Shown here: one piece after another, positions 25,389 to 34,068 of the stretch
Numbering within the stretch: position 1 is the first letter of the stretch
How the letters are laid out: the number at the start of each line of letters is the position of its first letter
Source of the DNA: Glaciecola petra
Lineage (GTDB): Bacteria > Pseudomonadota > Gammaproteobacteria > Enterobacterales > Alteromonadaceae
DNA length: 64,000 bases
Assembly (NCBI RefSeq): GCF_031846345.1
Contig: NZ_JAVRHX010000003.1
Span: 310,001 to 374,000, forward strand
Direction of reading: 5' to 3'
Position numbers and translations under genes: made by a program
Notes under the pieces: model-generated
What the model was told of the DNA's origin: nothing
Databases searched by the model: none
The model's input: only the letters and a program-made list of their open reading frames with translations

Positions 25389-26213
25389 TTACTTGTTTCG
25401 ACGACGTACGATAAGTTTATCGGTACGCTTGTTACTTCGGGTTTTCTTACCTTTAGTAGGAACACCCCAAGGAGATACTGGATGACGACCACCAGATGTA
25501 CGACCTTCACCACCACCGTGTGGGTGATCAACTGGGTTCATGGCAACACCACGAACAGTTGGGCGAATTCCGCGCCAGCGATTAGCACCGGCTTTACCTA
25601 GTGAACGAAGCATGTGCTCAGAGTTACCTACTTCACCGATAGTTGCACGGCAGTCAGCTAACACTTTGCGCACTTCACCCGAGCGTAAACGTAAAGTCAC
25701 ATATGTACCTTCGCGCGCCAAGATTTGTGCGTACGCACCAGCAGAGCGTGCAATTTGTGCACCCTTGCCAGGCTTCATTTCGATCGCATGTACTGTTGAA
25801 CCCACAGGAATGTTACGCATAGGCATAGCATTTCCGGCTTTTATAGGTGCACCAGAACCAGATTGTATTTCGTCACCCGATTTAGCGCCTTTCGGAGCCA
25901 AAATGTAGCGACGTTCACCGTCTGCATAAAGCACAAGTGCAATATTTGAAGAACGGTTTGGATCATATTCTAAACGCTCAATTTTGGCTGGTATGCCATC
26001 TTTATTACGTTTAAAGTCAATAATACGGTAATGATGCTTATGCCCACCACCAATATGACGAACTGTGATACGTCCTCTGTTATTACGACCACCGCTTTTG
26101 CTATTTTTTTCTAGCAATGCTGCGTGTGGTGCACCTTTATGAAGGTCAGGGTTAACAACCTGTACAACATGACGACGACCAGCAGAAGTAGGTTTAGCTT
26201 TTAATAATGGCAT
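25389..26213 (-). CDS. rplB: 50S ribosomal protein L2
   Basis: L2 is needed for subunit joining and peptidyl transfer. The 274-residue protein starts MPLLKAKPTSAGRRHVV. The C-terminal GVAMNPVDHPHGGGEG contains the essential histidine region. It lies 11 bases after rplW. Confidence 0.98.
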   Translation of the reverse strand: MPLLKAKPTSAGRRHVVQVVNPDLHKGAPHAALLEKNSKSGGRNNRGRITVRHIGGGHKHHYRIIDFKRNKDGIPAKIERLEYDPNRSSNIALVLYADGERRYILAPKGAKSGDEIQSGSGAPIKAGNAMPMRNIPVGSTVHAIEMKPGKGAQIARSAGAYAQILAREGTYVTLRLRSGEVRKVLADCRATIGEVGNSEHMLRSLGKAGANRWRGIRPTVRGVAMNPVDHPHGGGEGRTSGGRHPVSPWGVPTKGKKTRSNKRTDKLIVRRRNK

Positions 26214-26224
26214 CTCAAATCCCC

Positions 26225-26524
26225 TTATTCAGCCGCACCGACGAAGTCGATGTCTTGACCTTCTTTAAGCATTACATATGCTTTTTTCCAGTCGCTGCGT
26301 TTTCCGAAAGATTGACCATGACGCTTAACTTTACCTTTTACATTTACAGTACGTACGCCTTCCACTTCCACTTCAAACAATTTTTCAACTGCAGCAGCGA
26401 TTTCAGCTTTATTCGCATCTTTAAGTACTTTAAATACAAAAGTGTTATTCGTCTCAGTCGCCATAGTAGACTTTTCTGAAACATGAGGTGCTAAAAGCAC
26501 TTTTAGTAAACGTTGTTCGTTCAT
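26225..26524 (-). CDS. rplW: 50S ribosomal protein L23
   Basis: L23 forms the docking site for trigger factor and SRP at the tunnel exit. The 99-residue protein has LLAPHVSEKSTM at its start and the GKVKRHGQSFGKRSDWKKAYV loop segment. Its start overlaps the rplD stop codon by four bases, ATGA style. Confidence 0.98.
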   Translation of the reverse strand: MNEQRLLKVLLAPHVSEKSTMATETNNTFVFKVLKDANKAEIAAAVEKLFEVEVEGVRTVNVKGKVKRHGQSFGKRSDWKKAYVMLKEGQDIDFVGAAE

Positions 26525-27126
26525 GCTAATGCCTCCTCAAGTTGCTTAACAGCGTCAGCAGTGATCAACACTTTTTCAAACGCGATTAAACTTACAGGGT
26601 CGATGCCTTGAACGTCACGAACGTCTACTTTGTACAAATTGCGAGAAGCTAAGAACAAGTTCTCATCTACTTCGCCTGTTACAATTAACACGTCTTTTAG
26701 TTCAAGTTCATTTAGTTTGCCAAGAAGTTCTTTCGTTTTTGGTGCGTCAACACCAAACTTCTCAACTACCACTAAACGTTCTTGACGTACCAACTCAGAT
26801 AGGATGCTTTTAATGGCTCCACGGTACATCTTTTTATTTACTTTTTGATCAAAGTCACGAGGCTTAGCAGCAAACGCACGACCACCGCCAACCCAGATTG
26901 GGCTACGAATAGTACCAGCACGAGCGCGGCCTGTTCCTTTTTGACGCCATGGCTTCTTACCACCACCACGTACTTCTGATCTTGTTTTTTGTGCTTTAGT
27001 ACCTTGACGAGCTCCGGCACCGAAAGCAACAACCACTTGGTGTACAAGCGCTTCGTTAAATTCTAGACCAAAAGTGGCGTCTGATACTTCAAGAGCGCCT
27101 TTGGCGTCTTTCAATGATAATTCCAT
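26521..27126 (-). CDS. rplD: 50S ribosomal protein L4
   Basis: L4 is a large-subunit protein and, in E. coli, the autogenous regulator of the S10 operon at both transcription and translation. The 201-residue protein contains the tunnel loop with RGGGKKPWRQKGTGRARAG. The attenuator-like hairpin in the leader upstream of rpsJ makes the same regulation likely here. Confidence 0.98.
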   Translation of the reverse strand: MELSLKDAKGALEVSDATFGLEFNEALVHQVVVAFGAGARQGTKAQKTRSEVRGGGKKPWRQKGTGRARAGTIRSPIWVGGGRAFAAKPRDFDQKVNKKMYRGAIKSILSELVRQERLVVVEKFGVDAPKTKELLGKLNELELKDVLIVTGEVDENLFLASRNLYKVDVRDVQGIDPVSLIAFEKVLITADAVKQLEEALA

Positions 27127-27140
27127 CAGTTCACTCCCAG

Positions 27141-27779
27141 TTACGCTTTAATAGCTGGCTTTACGATTACATCGCTGCCAGTTGCGCCAGGTACAGTACC
27201 TTTGATTAATAAAAGGTTGTTCTCAGCATCTACACGTACTAACTCCAAAGACTGGGTAGTCACGCGCTTGTTACCAAGCTGACCGGCCATTTTTTTGCCT
27301 TTGAATACTTTACCAGGTGATTGGTTTTGCCCAATTGAACCTGGTGCACGGTGAGAAATTGAGTTACCGTGAGTCATGCGTTGTGAACTAAAGTTCCAAC
27401 GCTTGATAGCACCAGCAAAACCTTTACCTTTTGATGTGCCTACGACATCAACTTTTTTAGTATCGTTGAAGACTTCAACAGTGATTTCACTGCCCACTTC
27501 AATATCGCTACCTTCGTCATCTGCAAGGCGGAATTCCCACAAACCTCGTCCAGCTTCTACGCCAGCTTTAGCAAAGTGACCTGCTGAAGCTTTGTTGACG
27601 CGATTTGCTTTTTTGGTGCCTGCGGTAACTTGTAGTGCACGATAACCGTCGGTGTCGTCAGTACGTAACTGAGTAACGCGGTTAGGGGTCGCTTCGATAA
27701 CAGTCACAGGAATAGATACGCCGTCTTCTGTGAAGACACGAGTCATTCCTACTTTACGACCGATAAGACCAATCGACAT
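27141..27779 (-). CDS. rplC: 50S ribosomal protein L3
   Basis: L3 is an early assembly protein close to the peptidyl transferase centre. The 212-residue protein begins MSIGLIGRKVGMTRVFTEDG and contains THGNSISHRAPGSIGQNQSP, which includes the glutamine methylated by PrmB in E. coli. Confidence 0.98.
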   Translation of the reverse strand: MSIGLIGRKVGMTRVFTEDGVSIPVTVIEATPNRVTQLRTDDTDGYRALQVTAGTKKANRVNKASAGHFAKAGVEAGRGLWEFRLADDEGSDIEVGSEITVEVFNDTKKVDVVGTSKGKGFAGAIKRWNFSSQRMTHGNSISHRAPGSIGQNQSPGKVFKGKKMAGQLGNKRVTTQSLELVRVDAENNLLLIKGTVPGATGSDVIVKPAIKA

Positions 27780-27832
27780 TGTTATTACCCTCTATTTATA
27801 TTAGCTCAAGCTGAATATCAACTCAGCCTGTA

Positions 27833-28144
27833 TTAGCCAAGGCTGATTTGAACATCAACGCCTGCTGCTAAATCCAATCTCATCAAAGCATCAACTGTTT
27901 TATCAGTTGGTTCAATGATATCTACTAAACGCTTGTGTGTGCGGATTTCGTACTGATCACGCGCGTCTTTGTTTACGTGCGGAGAAATCAGCACAGTGTA
28001 ACGCTCTTTGCGAGTAGGCAATGGGATAGGACCACTAACCTGCGCGCCGGTGCGCTTAGCTGTTTCAACGATTTCCGCAGTAGACTGATCGATCAATTTA
28101 TGATCAAACGCTTTCAAACGAATACGAATTCTTTGATTTGGCAT
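27833..28144 (-). CDS. rpsJ: 30S ribosomal protein S10 (NusE)
   Basis: S10 is a small-subunit head protein and, as NusE, part of transcription antitermination complexes. The 103-residue protein has IRIRLKAFDHKLID at the start and the IRTHKRLVDIIEP segment. It is the first gene of the operon, about 260 bases from the predicted transcription start. Confidence 0.98.
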   Translation of the reverse strand: MPNQRIRIRLKAFDHKLIDQSTAEIVETAKRTGAQVSGPIPLPTRKERYTVLISPHVNKDARDQYEIRTHKRLVDIIEPTDKTVDALMRLDLAAGVDVQISLG

Positions 28145-28168
28145 CGATTAAGCTCCAATCGAAAGAAC

Positions 28169-28221
28169 AAAAAAATTCACCTTTTCAGACCCTTTATTGC
28201 TTTTCTAAAAAGCTGGGTGAA
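28169..28221 (-). promoter_or_regulatory. S10 leader attenuator-like hairpin
   Basis: On the minus strand TTCACC (28216-28221) pairs with GGTGAA (28176-28181), enclosing a second hairpin GCTTTT-tag-AAAAGC (28199-28213), and is followed at once by seven T. It sits just upstream of rpsJ, where L4-dependent attenuation acts in E. coli. Confidence 0.65.
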
Positions 28222-28284
28222 AAGATGTGCGTAAACCAATAACCTCTTATTGAGGTCCTGTTCATATGTTGATGTGGTTTTTCA

Positions 28285-28297
28285 GACTCTGAGAGTC
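28285..28297 (-). promoter_or_regulatory. Upstream hairpin in the S10 leader
   Basis: GACTC-TCA-GAGTC forms a short perfect stem in the middle of the roughly 260-base leader. It has no T run, so a structural role in the leader RNA is inferred. Confidence 0.45.
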
Positions 28298-28411
28298 TTG
28301 TTAACCTAGTCTCTATTTAAAGAAGCTTTCGCTTATTGACCTAAATAAACACCCATCAAACTCTGTTGCTCTGCTAGTAATTTCATACAGCGTGAGTAAC
28401 AGTGGGCGCGA

Positions 28412-28439
28412 ATTATACATTTATTAGTGTTTATGACAA
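28412..28439 (-). promoter_or_regulatory. Strong predicted promoter of the S10 operon
   Basis: TTGTCA (28439-28434) and a consensus TATAAT (28417-28412) are 16 bases apart on the minus strand, followed by a GC-rich discriminator typical of stringently controlled ribosomal promoters. Confidence 0.85.
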
Positions 28440-28692
28440 GTCTTTTTCGAAAATAAGTGAATTAAATAAGCAGTGCGGAAAACTCTGTATTGGTGTACAG
28501 CTTAAAAAAAAATTTTAAAAAAGGTAAATTTGCACAGCAATGCATGACAGATATAAGTGAACCCTGCTGATTCAAATTTAGAATGGAATATTCTGTCACG
28601 TATTTAATGTAAATGCCGATAACACGTCATAGGAATGCATTAACTAAAGTCATTGATCATAAGTTTTAGGAACAAGAGGTTTTTCATTATTA

Positions 28693-30912
28693 ATGTTTGA
28701 CAGCACCCAACAAGCAGAATTATTGCAAACTTTGCAACGATTATTGGACAAATATCCAAGTCTTTTGGATGCGTATCAACAACTCGAACCTTTATTACTA
28801 AAAATATTTAATGCACAAAGAATGTCTATCTTCCAGCGGCGTTCTCAACAACAAGATTTGGTCGCACGTTTTAAAACAGGCAAAGAAGTTAAAGAAATCA
28901 AAGTCGCTATCAGCCCTCAATCAATAGCGGGCTACGTTGCCATGGCTCAACAGCCTTTGATTATTAACGACCCTTATGATGACGAAGTACTACAAAGTAT
29001 TCACTTCCGACTGCGATTTGACAAAAAATTTGACAAGAGTAGCCAATTTAAAACCGAAAGTATTCTCTGCATTCCGGTAATGAATGCAGGTGTATTGATG
29101 GGTGTTATGCAAATCATCAATAAGGCACCCAGTGGCTTTAATGATAATGACCAGGAATTAGCAATGGAAATTGCTGACATACTGGGTGACAAGTTTAGGT
29201 ATGAATTAGGTGGCACTAGTAACCCATTTGACCATTTAGTATTGAAGGGCTTAACCACTGATAAAGTAATAGAAGAACTTACTCGCGACATCCCCTTAAA
29301 ACAGACAATACAAAGGCTTATTTCAGAACACCGACTAGCAGAAGCGGACATTGGACAAGCACTATCAATGCATTATCAAGTGCCTTATATTCCATATATG
29401 CCCGATAATTACCATCTTTATCAAAACGACGCTAAGATGAATTTATCTTATCTAAAACGTAATTTTGTTGCGGTTGTTGCAGATGTACGAGAAAATCCAA
29501 TTGTATTGATGGCAGAGCCAAATAACGCATCATTATTGATGGAAATTGAAAGCGCTTTAGGTATCGATAGCTATGAAATCGCAGTGAGTCTGCCCACTCA
29601 AATTCTGCAGTTTCTTGGAGAAACCAATGCAGGTGCCGGTCCGGGCGAAATGGATGAAATACTGGACGAAATTGGCACCAGTTCAGAAGAAGACGACGAT
29701 CCTACCGATGATTTAGCCGAAGATGCTCCGGCCGTTGTTAGGTTAGTCAGTCGTGTTTTGCACGACGCCAAAAGAATGAACGCCTCAGATATTCATATTG
29801 ACCCAGAAAAAGGTGCGCCCACTCGTGTCCGAATGAGAGTTGATGGCGTAGTCAGAGACGTCACTCAAGTCCCCGCTTCACATCACAGTGCAGTTATCGC
29901 TCGCATCAAAATTATGTCGAGCCTAAATATTGCTGAAAAACGTGTTCCTCAAGATGGTAAATTATCATTTAAAATGTCAGGTCAAACTGTTGAAGTGCGT
30001 GTCGCAACCATTCCTACCGTAGCCGGTGAAGGAGTGGTTATGCGCATATTGGCTACTGGTGGTGCAATGCCAATAGAAAAAATGAATTTATCACCTAGAA
30101 ACATTGGCATGCTAGAAGACATGATAAAACGTCCTCATGGTATCTTACTAGTAGTTGGTCCAACAGGCTCAGGCAAAACCACAACGCTACATGCTGTATT
30201 GGGTTATCTAAATACGCCAGACAAGAAAATTTGGACAGCCGAAGATCCCGTAGAAATTACTCAACCAGGATTGCAACAAGTGCAAGTCGCGCCAAAAATA
30301 GGCTTTACTTTTGCTAATGCTTTAAGGGCTTTCTTGAGGGCTGATCCCGACATCATTCTAATTGGTGAGATGCGAGATAAAGAAACGGCCCATGCAGGTA
30401 TTGAAGCTTCCCTCACGGGTCATTTAGTGCTTTCAACTCTGCATACTAACTCCGCCCCTGAAACCATTACTCGTTTATTAGACCTAGGTCTTGATCCGGT
30501 GAATTTTTCTGACGCATGTGTCGGTATATTAGCGCAAAGATTGATCAGAACACTTTGCCCTAAATGCAAACAGAAACAAGCAGCAAGCGATAAAGAAAAA
30601 GCGTTTATTAAACGTCAATACGGTGAGGCTCACTTTGCCGAATTGGAACTGGGTGATGACATTCAAATATATCGTGCTGTTGGATGCGACGAATGCGGTG
30701 ATACCGGTTACCGTGGTCGAACCGGTGTGCATGAGTTATTGAGCATGACACCAAATTTAAGAAGTTTGGTATACAAAGAATCATCGGTGAACGCAATGAA
30801 AGCACAAGCAAGTGAAGATGGCATGCGCACACTAGTGCAAGACGGTATTCTTAAGGTGCTCAAGGGCGACACTGATATCGCTCAAATACAAGTTCTTGGT
30901 GGGCACGACTAG
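28693..30912 (+). CDS. GspE/PilB-type secretion ATPase fused to an N-terminal GAF domain
   Basis: Residues 1-170 form a GAF-like sensory domain. A GspE N-terminal (MshEN-like) domain follows (about 185-310), then an acidic linker. The PulE/GspE ATPase has Walker A GPTGSGKT at 489-496, the Asp and Walker B boxes (FLRADPDIILIGEMRD) and a four-cysteine zinc motif (CPKCKQ...CDECGDTGYRG). Such ATPases power type IV pilus extension or type II secretion. No pilus or secretion genes adjoin it, and the MSHA locus has its own ATPase, so the machine it serves is unknown. The region before it (28440-28692) is AT-rich and holds nothing else recognisable. Confidence 0.85.
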   Translation: MFDSTQQAELLQTLQRLLDKYPSLLDAYQQLEPLLLKIFNAQRMSIFQRRSQQQDLVARFKTGKEVKEIKVAISPQSIAGYVAMAQQPLIINDPYDDEVLQSIHFRLRFDKKFDKSSQFKTESILCIPVMNAGVLMGVMQIINKAPSGFNDNDQELAMEIADILGDKFRYELGGTSNPFDHLVLKGLTTDKVIEELTRDIPLKQTIQRLISEHRLAEADIGQALSMHYQVPYIPYMPDNYHLYQNDAKMNLSYLKRNFVAVVADVRENPIVLMAEPNNASLLMEIESALGIDSYEIAVSLPTQILQFLGETNAGAGPGEMDEILDEIGTSSEEDDDPTDDLAEDAPAVVRLVSRVLHDAKRMNASDIHIDPEKGAPTRVRMRVDGVVRDVTQVPASHHSAVIARIKIMSSLNIAEKRVPQDGKLSFKMSGQTVEVRVATIPTVAGEGVVMRILATGGAMPIEKMNLSPRNIGMLEDMIKRPHGILLVVGPTGSGKTTTLHAVLGYLNTPDKKIWTAEDPVEITQPGLQQVQVAPKIGFTFANALRAFLRADPDIILIGEMRDKETAHAGIEASLTGHLVLSTLHTNSAPETITRLLDLGLDPVNFSDACVGILAQRLIRTLCPKCKQKQAASDKEKAFIKRQYGEAHFAELELGDDIQIYRAVGCDECGDTGYRGRTGVHELLSMTPNLRSLVYKESSVNAMKAQASEDGMRTLVQDGILKVLKGDTDIAQIQVLGGHD

Positions 30913-30930
30913 ACTCTGAAATAGCGCAGA

Positions 30931-32757
30931 TTAGCCCACTTTTTTTGCCAACATCGAAGGTGCGAAGCCAAATTCAGCTCTAAAACACTGAGTAAAATAT
31001 GACGGCGAACTGAAACCTGTATCAAATGCAACAAAGGTGACTCTTTCGCCATCCAGTATTTTTTGTTTGGCTTTATTCAATCGGTACTTTCTTAAATACT
31101 CTGTAAAATTCATATTCGTGTATTTCGATATTTTACGCGCTAAGGTTTTCTCACTCATAGACATGAGTCTTGAAGCATCCGGCCTTGCAAATGACTCATC
31201 TGCATAATGCTCTTCCAACACCACTAAAAAGCGATTTAAAAACAACTTTTGATCTGCGGGCTCAAATTTTCCTTCTTCAATGTTATCAGCAATGGCGTTT
31301 ACTAGCGTCTCTTCAACGTATAAATCAAGCCTCTCTTTTTGTGCAATTAAACTAGCTAAACTTTTTCTTAATAGCTCTGGTACGACAGGCTTTTCGAGCA
31401 GGCAGAGCGGAGCCATCACCACAGAACTCAACATCGCAGTATGTTCACTTGCGCTGCCAAGAATCAAAATCGGAATATCTATTTTGTCCGAACGACTCTG
31501 TAATAAAACGCCTATATGTTTGGCTTGTCGTTCACCTAAATCAGTATCAATTATTAAACATTTAGTTTTGTTATTATCGGGTGAAGAAATAGCAGCCTCT
31601 AAGGTTGTATAACATGCCACGTTATAAGCTTCGTTTAGATTTGTAGTAACACTCTGACGCATCAAACTATTTTTTGTCACAAGGGTAATTTGCTGGGAAA
31701 AGTTGGGTGGTTCAGCAAGCTTATTTTCGCTGTCAGGTATTCGGTAATTTGGGCTCAAATTTTCATTTACCCGTTTATTACTGTTATATTTTTTTGGTAA
31801 ACCCGAAGTTGATTGCGATGATTTGCTTGTTATTATGACAGGTAAGCTGATGGTAACAGTGGTCCCAAATCTTTTAGCACTGCGAATATAAAATAATCCA
31901 CCTACCATTTTTGATTTAGTATAAATAACATATAAATTAATCAAATCAGTATAGTCGCTGGCGCGCTTATACATTCCTCGCATTGTGCCTTCATCACCTC
32001 TAAAAATGTCAGTTACACTAGCCGACACTCCTTTTCCGTTATCTTGGACAGTAAAAAAGAAATGATTAGCTTCAACTTTGACAACAATTTTAATATCAAC
32101 GCCTGAGTAGTTGTGTTTAATCGCATTTATCAGCATCTCTTTACTAGCCTCGATTAACCATGCGAGAGACATAGGAAGTTCCCCCTCATTTGGCAAACTA
32201 ATATCAATCTTGAAATGATTGTCAGGGTAAAGTTTGGCAATGTTATTTAAGTCTTGACTAAGTAAAATAGCGAGTGAGTTTATGCAACATTTTTCGGTTG
32301 CGATATTCAGTTTGTCTTGTTTAACGGTTTTGTTTTGAAGGGATTTTTTTTCATTCTTAACGGGACTAACCTGAGCTTGCCTACCTATTTGGCTTTGATG
32401 CATGATACGTTCAGTGATTATCCTAAGTTGATGGATATTTTGCCTTAATGGCGTTTGCATAATTGAGTGATATTTTTCTTTATCACATAGTACATATTGC
32501 GAGTTGATGAGTTCTTTTATGCTCTTTTTAAGATCAAAGGCAATTGCTTGTAATTGTTCTTTCTGCCGATTTGCATCACATGAATGATGTTTAATTTGCT
32601 CTTGTAATTGGCAACGCAAGCTCAATCCAGCAAATTTTTTATAAAGAATAAGGCCTGTAAACAATCCACCAAGACAAAATACTAATAAAAATTGCATACA
32701 CACAAGTAGCCATTCAGGCCATGCAGACAGCCAAGCAATGCCGTTTGCTAAATCCAT
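30931..32757 (-). CDS. Membrane-anchored histidine-kinase-like/receiver/AraC hybrid regulator
   Basis: One N-terminal membrane helix (residues 15-38) is followed by a coiled region and a HATPase_c domain with N box (Asn211) and DNGKG (239-243). A receiver-like domain (about 355-470) has Asp404/Asp406 and Lys456 (LLEKPV). An AraC-type helix-turn-helix pair forms the C-terminus (about 510-608). No standard phosphoacceptor H-box is obvious, so phosphotransfer is uncertain. Having ATPase, receiver and DNA-binding parts in one membrane protein is unusual. It converges on the GAF-GspE gene with an 18-base gap; its targets are unknown. Confidence 0.82.
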   Translation of the reverse strand: MDLANGIAWLSAWPEWLLVCMQFLLVFCLGGLFTGLILYKKFAGLSLRCQLQEQIKHHSCDANRQKEQLQAIAFDLKKSIKELINSQYVLCDKEKYHSIMQTPLRQNIHQLRIITERIMHQSQIGRQAQVSPVKNEKKSLQNKTVKQDKLNIATEKCCINSLAILLSQDLNNIAKLYPDNHFKIDISLPNEGELPMSLAWLIEASKEMLINAIKHNYSGVDIKIVVKVEANHFFFTVQDNGKGVSASVTDIFRGDEGTMRGMYKRASDYTDLINLYVIYTKSKMVGGLFYIRSAKRFGTTVTISLPVIITSKSSQSTSGLPKKYNSNKRVNENLSPNYRIPDSENKLAEPPNFSQQITLVTKNSLMRQSVTTNLNEAYNVACYTTLEAAISSPDNNKTKCLIIDTDLGERQAKHIGVLLQSRSDKIDIPILILGSASEHTAMLSSVVMAPLCLLEKPVVPELLRKSLASLIAQKERLDLYVEETLVNAIADNIEEGKFEPADQKLFLNRFLVVLEEHYADESFARPDASRLMSMSEKTLARKISKYTNMNFTEYLRKYRLNKAKQKILDGERVTFVAFDTGFSSPSYFTQCFRAEFGFAPSMLAKKVG

Positions 32758-32950
32758 AACTATTCCTTTAATACATCAAGCGCACTAGATATCCAATCCA
32801 AATGGGGCTTATTTAAGGTTACTTTCCATCAAAAACTAATTGTAAGAACAAATTAGCCTTTCTATTTTTTGTCTAAATTTTAAGCTGTTTTTTTTCATAA
32901 TGCTATCAATTGTAGTGAACAATTGTCTCAAAATTAGGACATTGCGTGCT

Positions 32951-33532
32951 CTATTTTGGAATAAAATGTAAACATTCGCCGAAGGTATAGTCATTTTCTA
33001 TGTTTTTTTGTTTATATAACCAAGCTTGCATATTTGCATTATGCGCTGCCTGTATATCGTAAATATAATCACCAATATAGGCGATTTTTTCACATGGAAT
33101 TTGCCAATCATTAGCAATAGATAATAAAGCCGAAGGGTCGGGTTTAGGGGGAGCATCTTCACGGGTCAACACTTTAGAAATGGGAATATTATTTTTTCTT
33201 AGTTTAATATTAGTTGCTTCGCGACAGTTACGAGTGACTATTGATAAAGGCAAACCATACCGTTTAGCCGCATCAACAAACGCTTGGGCTTGTGGCAACC
33301 AAGCAGAAGACTCTGCATCTTGTAATTCATGAAGAAGCACTTTTTGTTCTGCTTGTTGTCGAGCTTTATGCTCTTTAATTTGTGCAATAAAAGTTAAAAT
33401 ATCGTCATTAGCTGGGCATGCTATTTCCTTTTTTAACTTCGCAAAATCTAGACTTGTTTTGACTAAGGTATCATCGAGGTCAAAAATAATGGCACTCACT
33501 TTACTAAAACTAAATTCACTCACTTTTAACAA
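32951..33532 (-). CDS. HAD-superfamily hydrolase
   Basis: The 193-residue protein has motif I FDLDDTLV (Asp18, Asp20), motif II SIVTRN, a Lys before PKPDPSALL and motif IV IGDYIYDI. This is a phosphoglycolate-phosphatase-like HAD enzyme with a small helical cap; the substrate cannot be told. The start is a TTG with AAGGAG nine bases upstream; the nearby ATG is out of frame and closes after seven codons. Confidence 0.85.
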   Translation of the reverse strand: MLKVSEFSFSKVSAIIFDLDDTLVKTSLDFAKLKKEIACPANDDILTFIAQIKEHKARQQAEQKVLLHELQDAESSAWLPQAQAFVDAAKRYGLPLSIVTRNCREATNIKLRKNNIPISKVLTREDAPPKPDPSALLSIANDWQIPCEKIAYIGDYIYDIQAAHNANMQAWLYKQKNIENDYTFGECLHFIPK

Positions 33533-33541
33533 CCATTTTTG

Positions 33542-33562
33542 CTCCTTAGCAATTGCCTAAGG
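33542..33562 (-). promoter_or_regulatory. Hairpin overlapping the HAD gene ribosome binding site
   Basis: CCTTAG and CTAAGG (33544-33562) form a 6-bp stem around CAATTGC. The AAGGAG of the HAD gene lies partly inside the stem, so the hairpin could limit translation. Confidence 0.4.
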
Positions 33563-33659
33563 TTTCGGCATTTACCTAAAAGTACATTCTTCGGATAAAG
33601 CCTGTAGACTCGTGTATGCTAATAATACGGTCTTAATCGATAAAAGTTTTCACTAAAAA

Positions 33660-33675
33660 CTGTTTATTTATACAG
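33660..33675 (+). promoter_or_regulatory. LexA box upstream of yebG
   Basis: CTGTTTATTTATACAG matches the gammaproteobacterial LexA consensus CTGT-N8-ACAG exactly, with an AT-rich core. It lies 73 bases before yebG, a known SOS gene in E. coli, and a TATATT (-10-like) follows at 33686-33691. Confidence 0.88.
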
Positions 33676-33748
33676 TAATCAAGCGTATATTATTAATGCT
33701 TAAGATTTCAACATATTCTATATTCAATCAGTAAGTTCGGAGCGCGAA

Positions 33749-34033
33749 ATGGCGGTAATTACACAATATGTAGTGCAACACAAAGGAGTCGATAAATTGG
33801 TCACCACAAACAAGAAAGAAGCCGATCAATACGACAAGATGCTAGAAGTAGCCGATAATATTAGCTTATATTTGCAGGCTAAAGGCGTTGATTTGGATGA
33901 GTCTGTATCTGAAGAGTTATCTATTTTAATGGCCAAAAACAAAGATTCACTTGGTAAGATTCTTCGTGGTACTAGCGTAGACAAATTATTAGAGCAAGAA
34001 TCCGCAGACGTTGTAGAGATGAAAAAGGCATAA
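33749..34033 (+). CDS. yebG: DNA damage-inducible protein YebG
   Basis: YebG is a small SOS-regulated protein of unclear biochemical function. The 94-residue protein matches the family pattern: MAV..YVV at the start, then NKKEADQYDKMLEVAD, and a KDSLGKIL segment. A perfect LexA box lies upstream. Its ribosome binding site is GGAG. The gene stands alone, followed 35 bases later by an MBL-fold hydrolase. Confidence 0.9.
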   Translation: MAVITQYVVQHKGVDKLVTTNKKEADQYDKMLEVADNISLYLQAKGVDLDESVSEELSILMAKNKDSLGKILRGTSVDKLLEQESADVVEMKKA

Positions 34034-34068
34034 AGACTGATTTATTTACCAAGTTTTTCGCCTGAAAA

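Noticed and set aside
25540..25908. A 122-codon plus-strand frame inside rplB
   Set aside because: It is antisense to a conserved ribosomal gene, as is common in such sequence.
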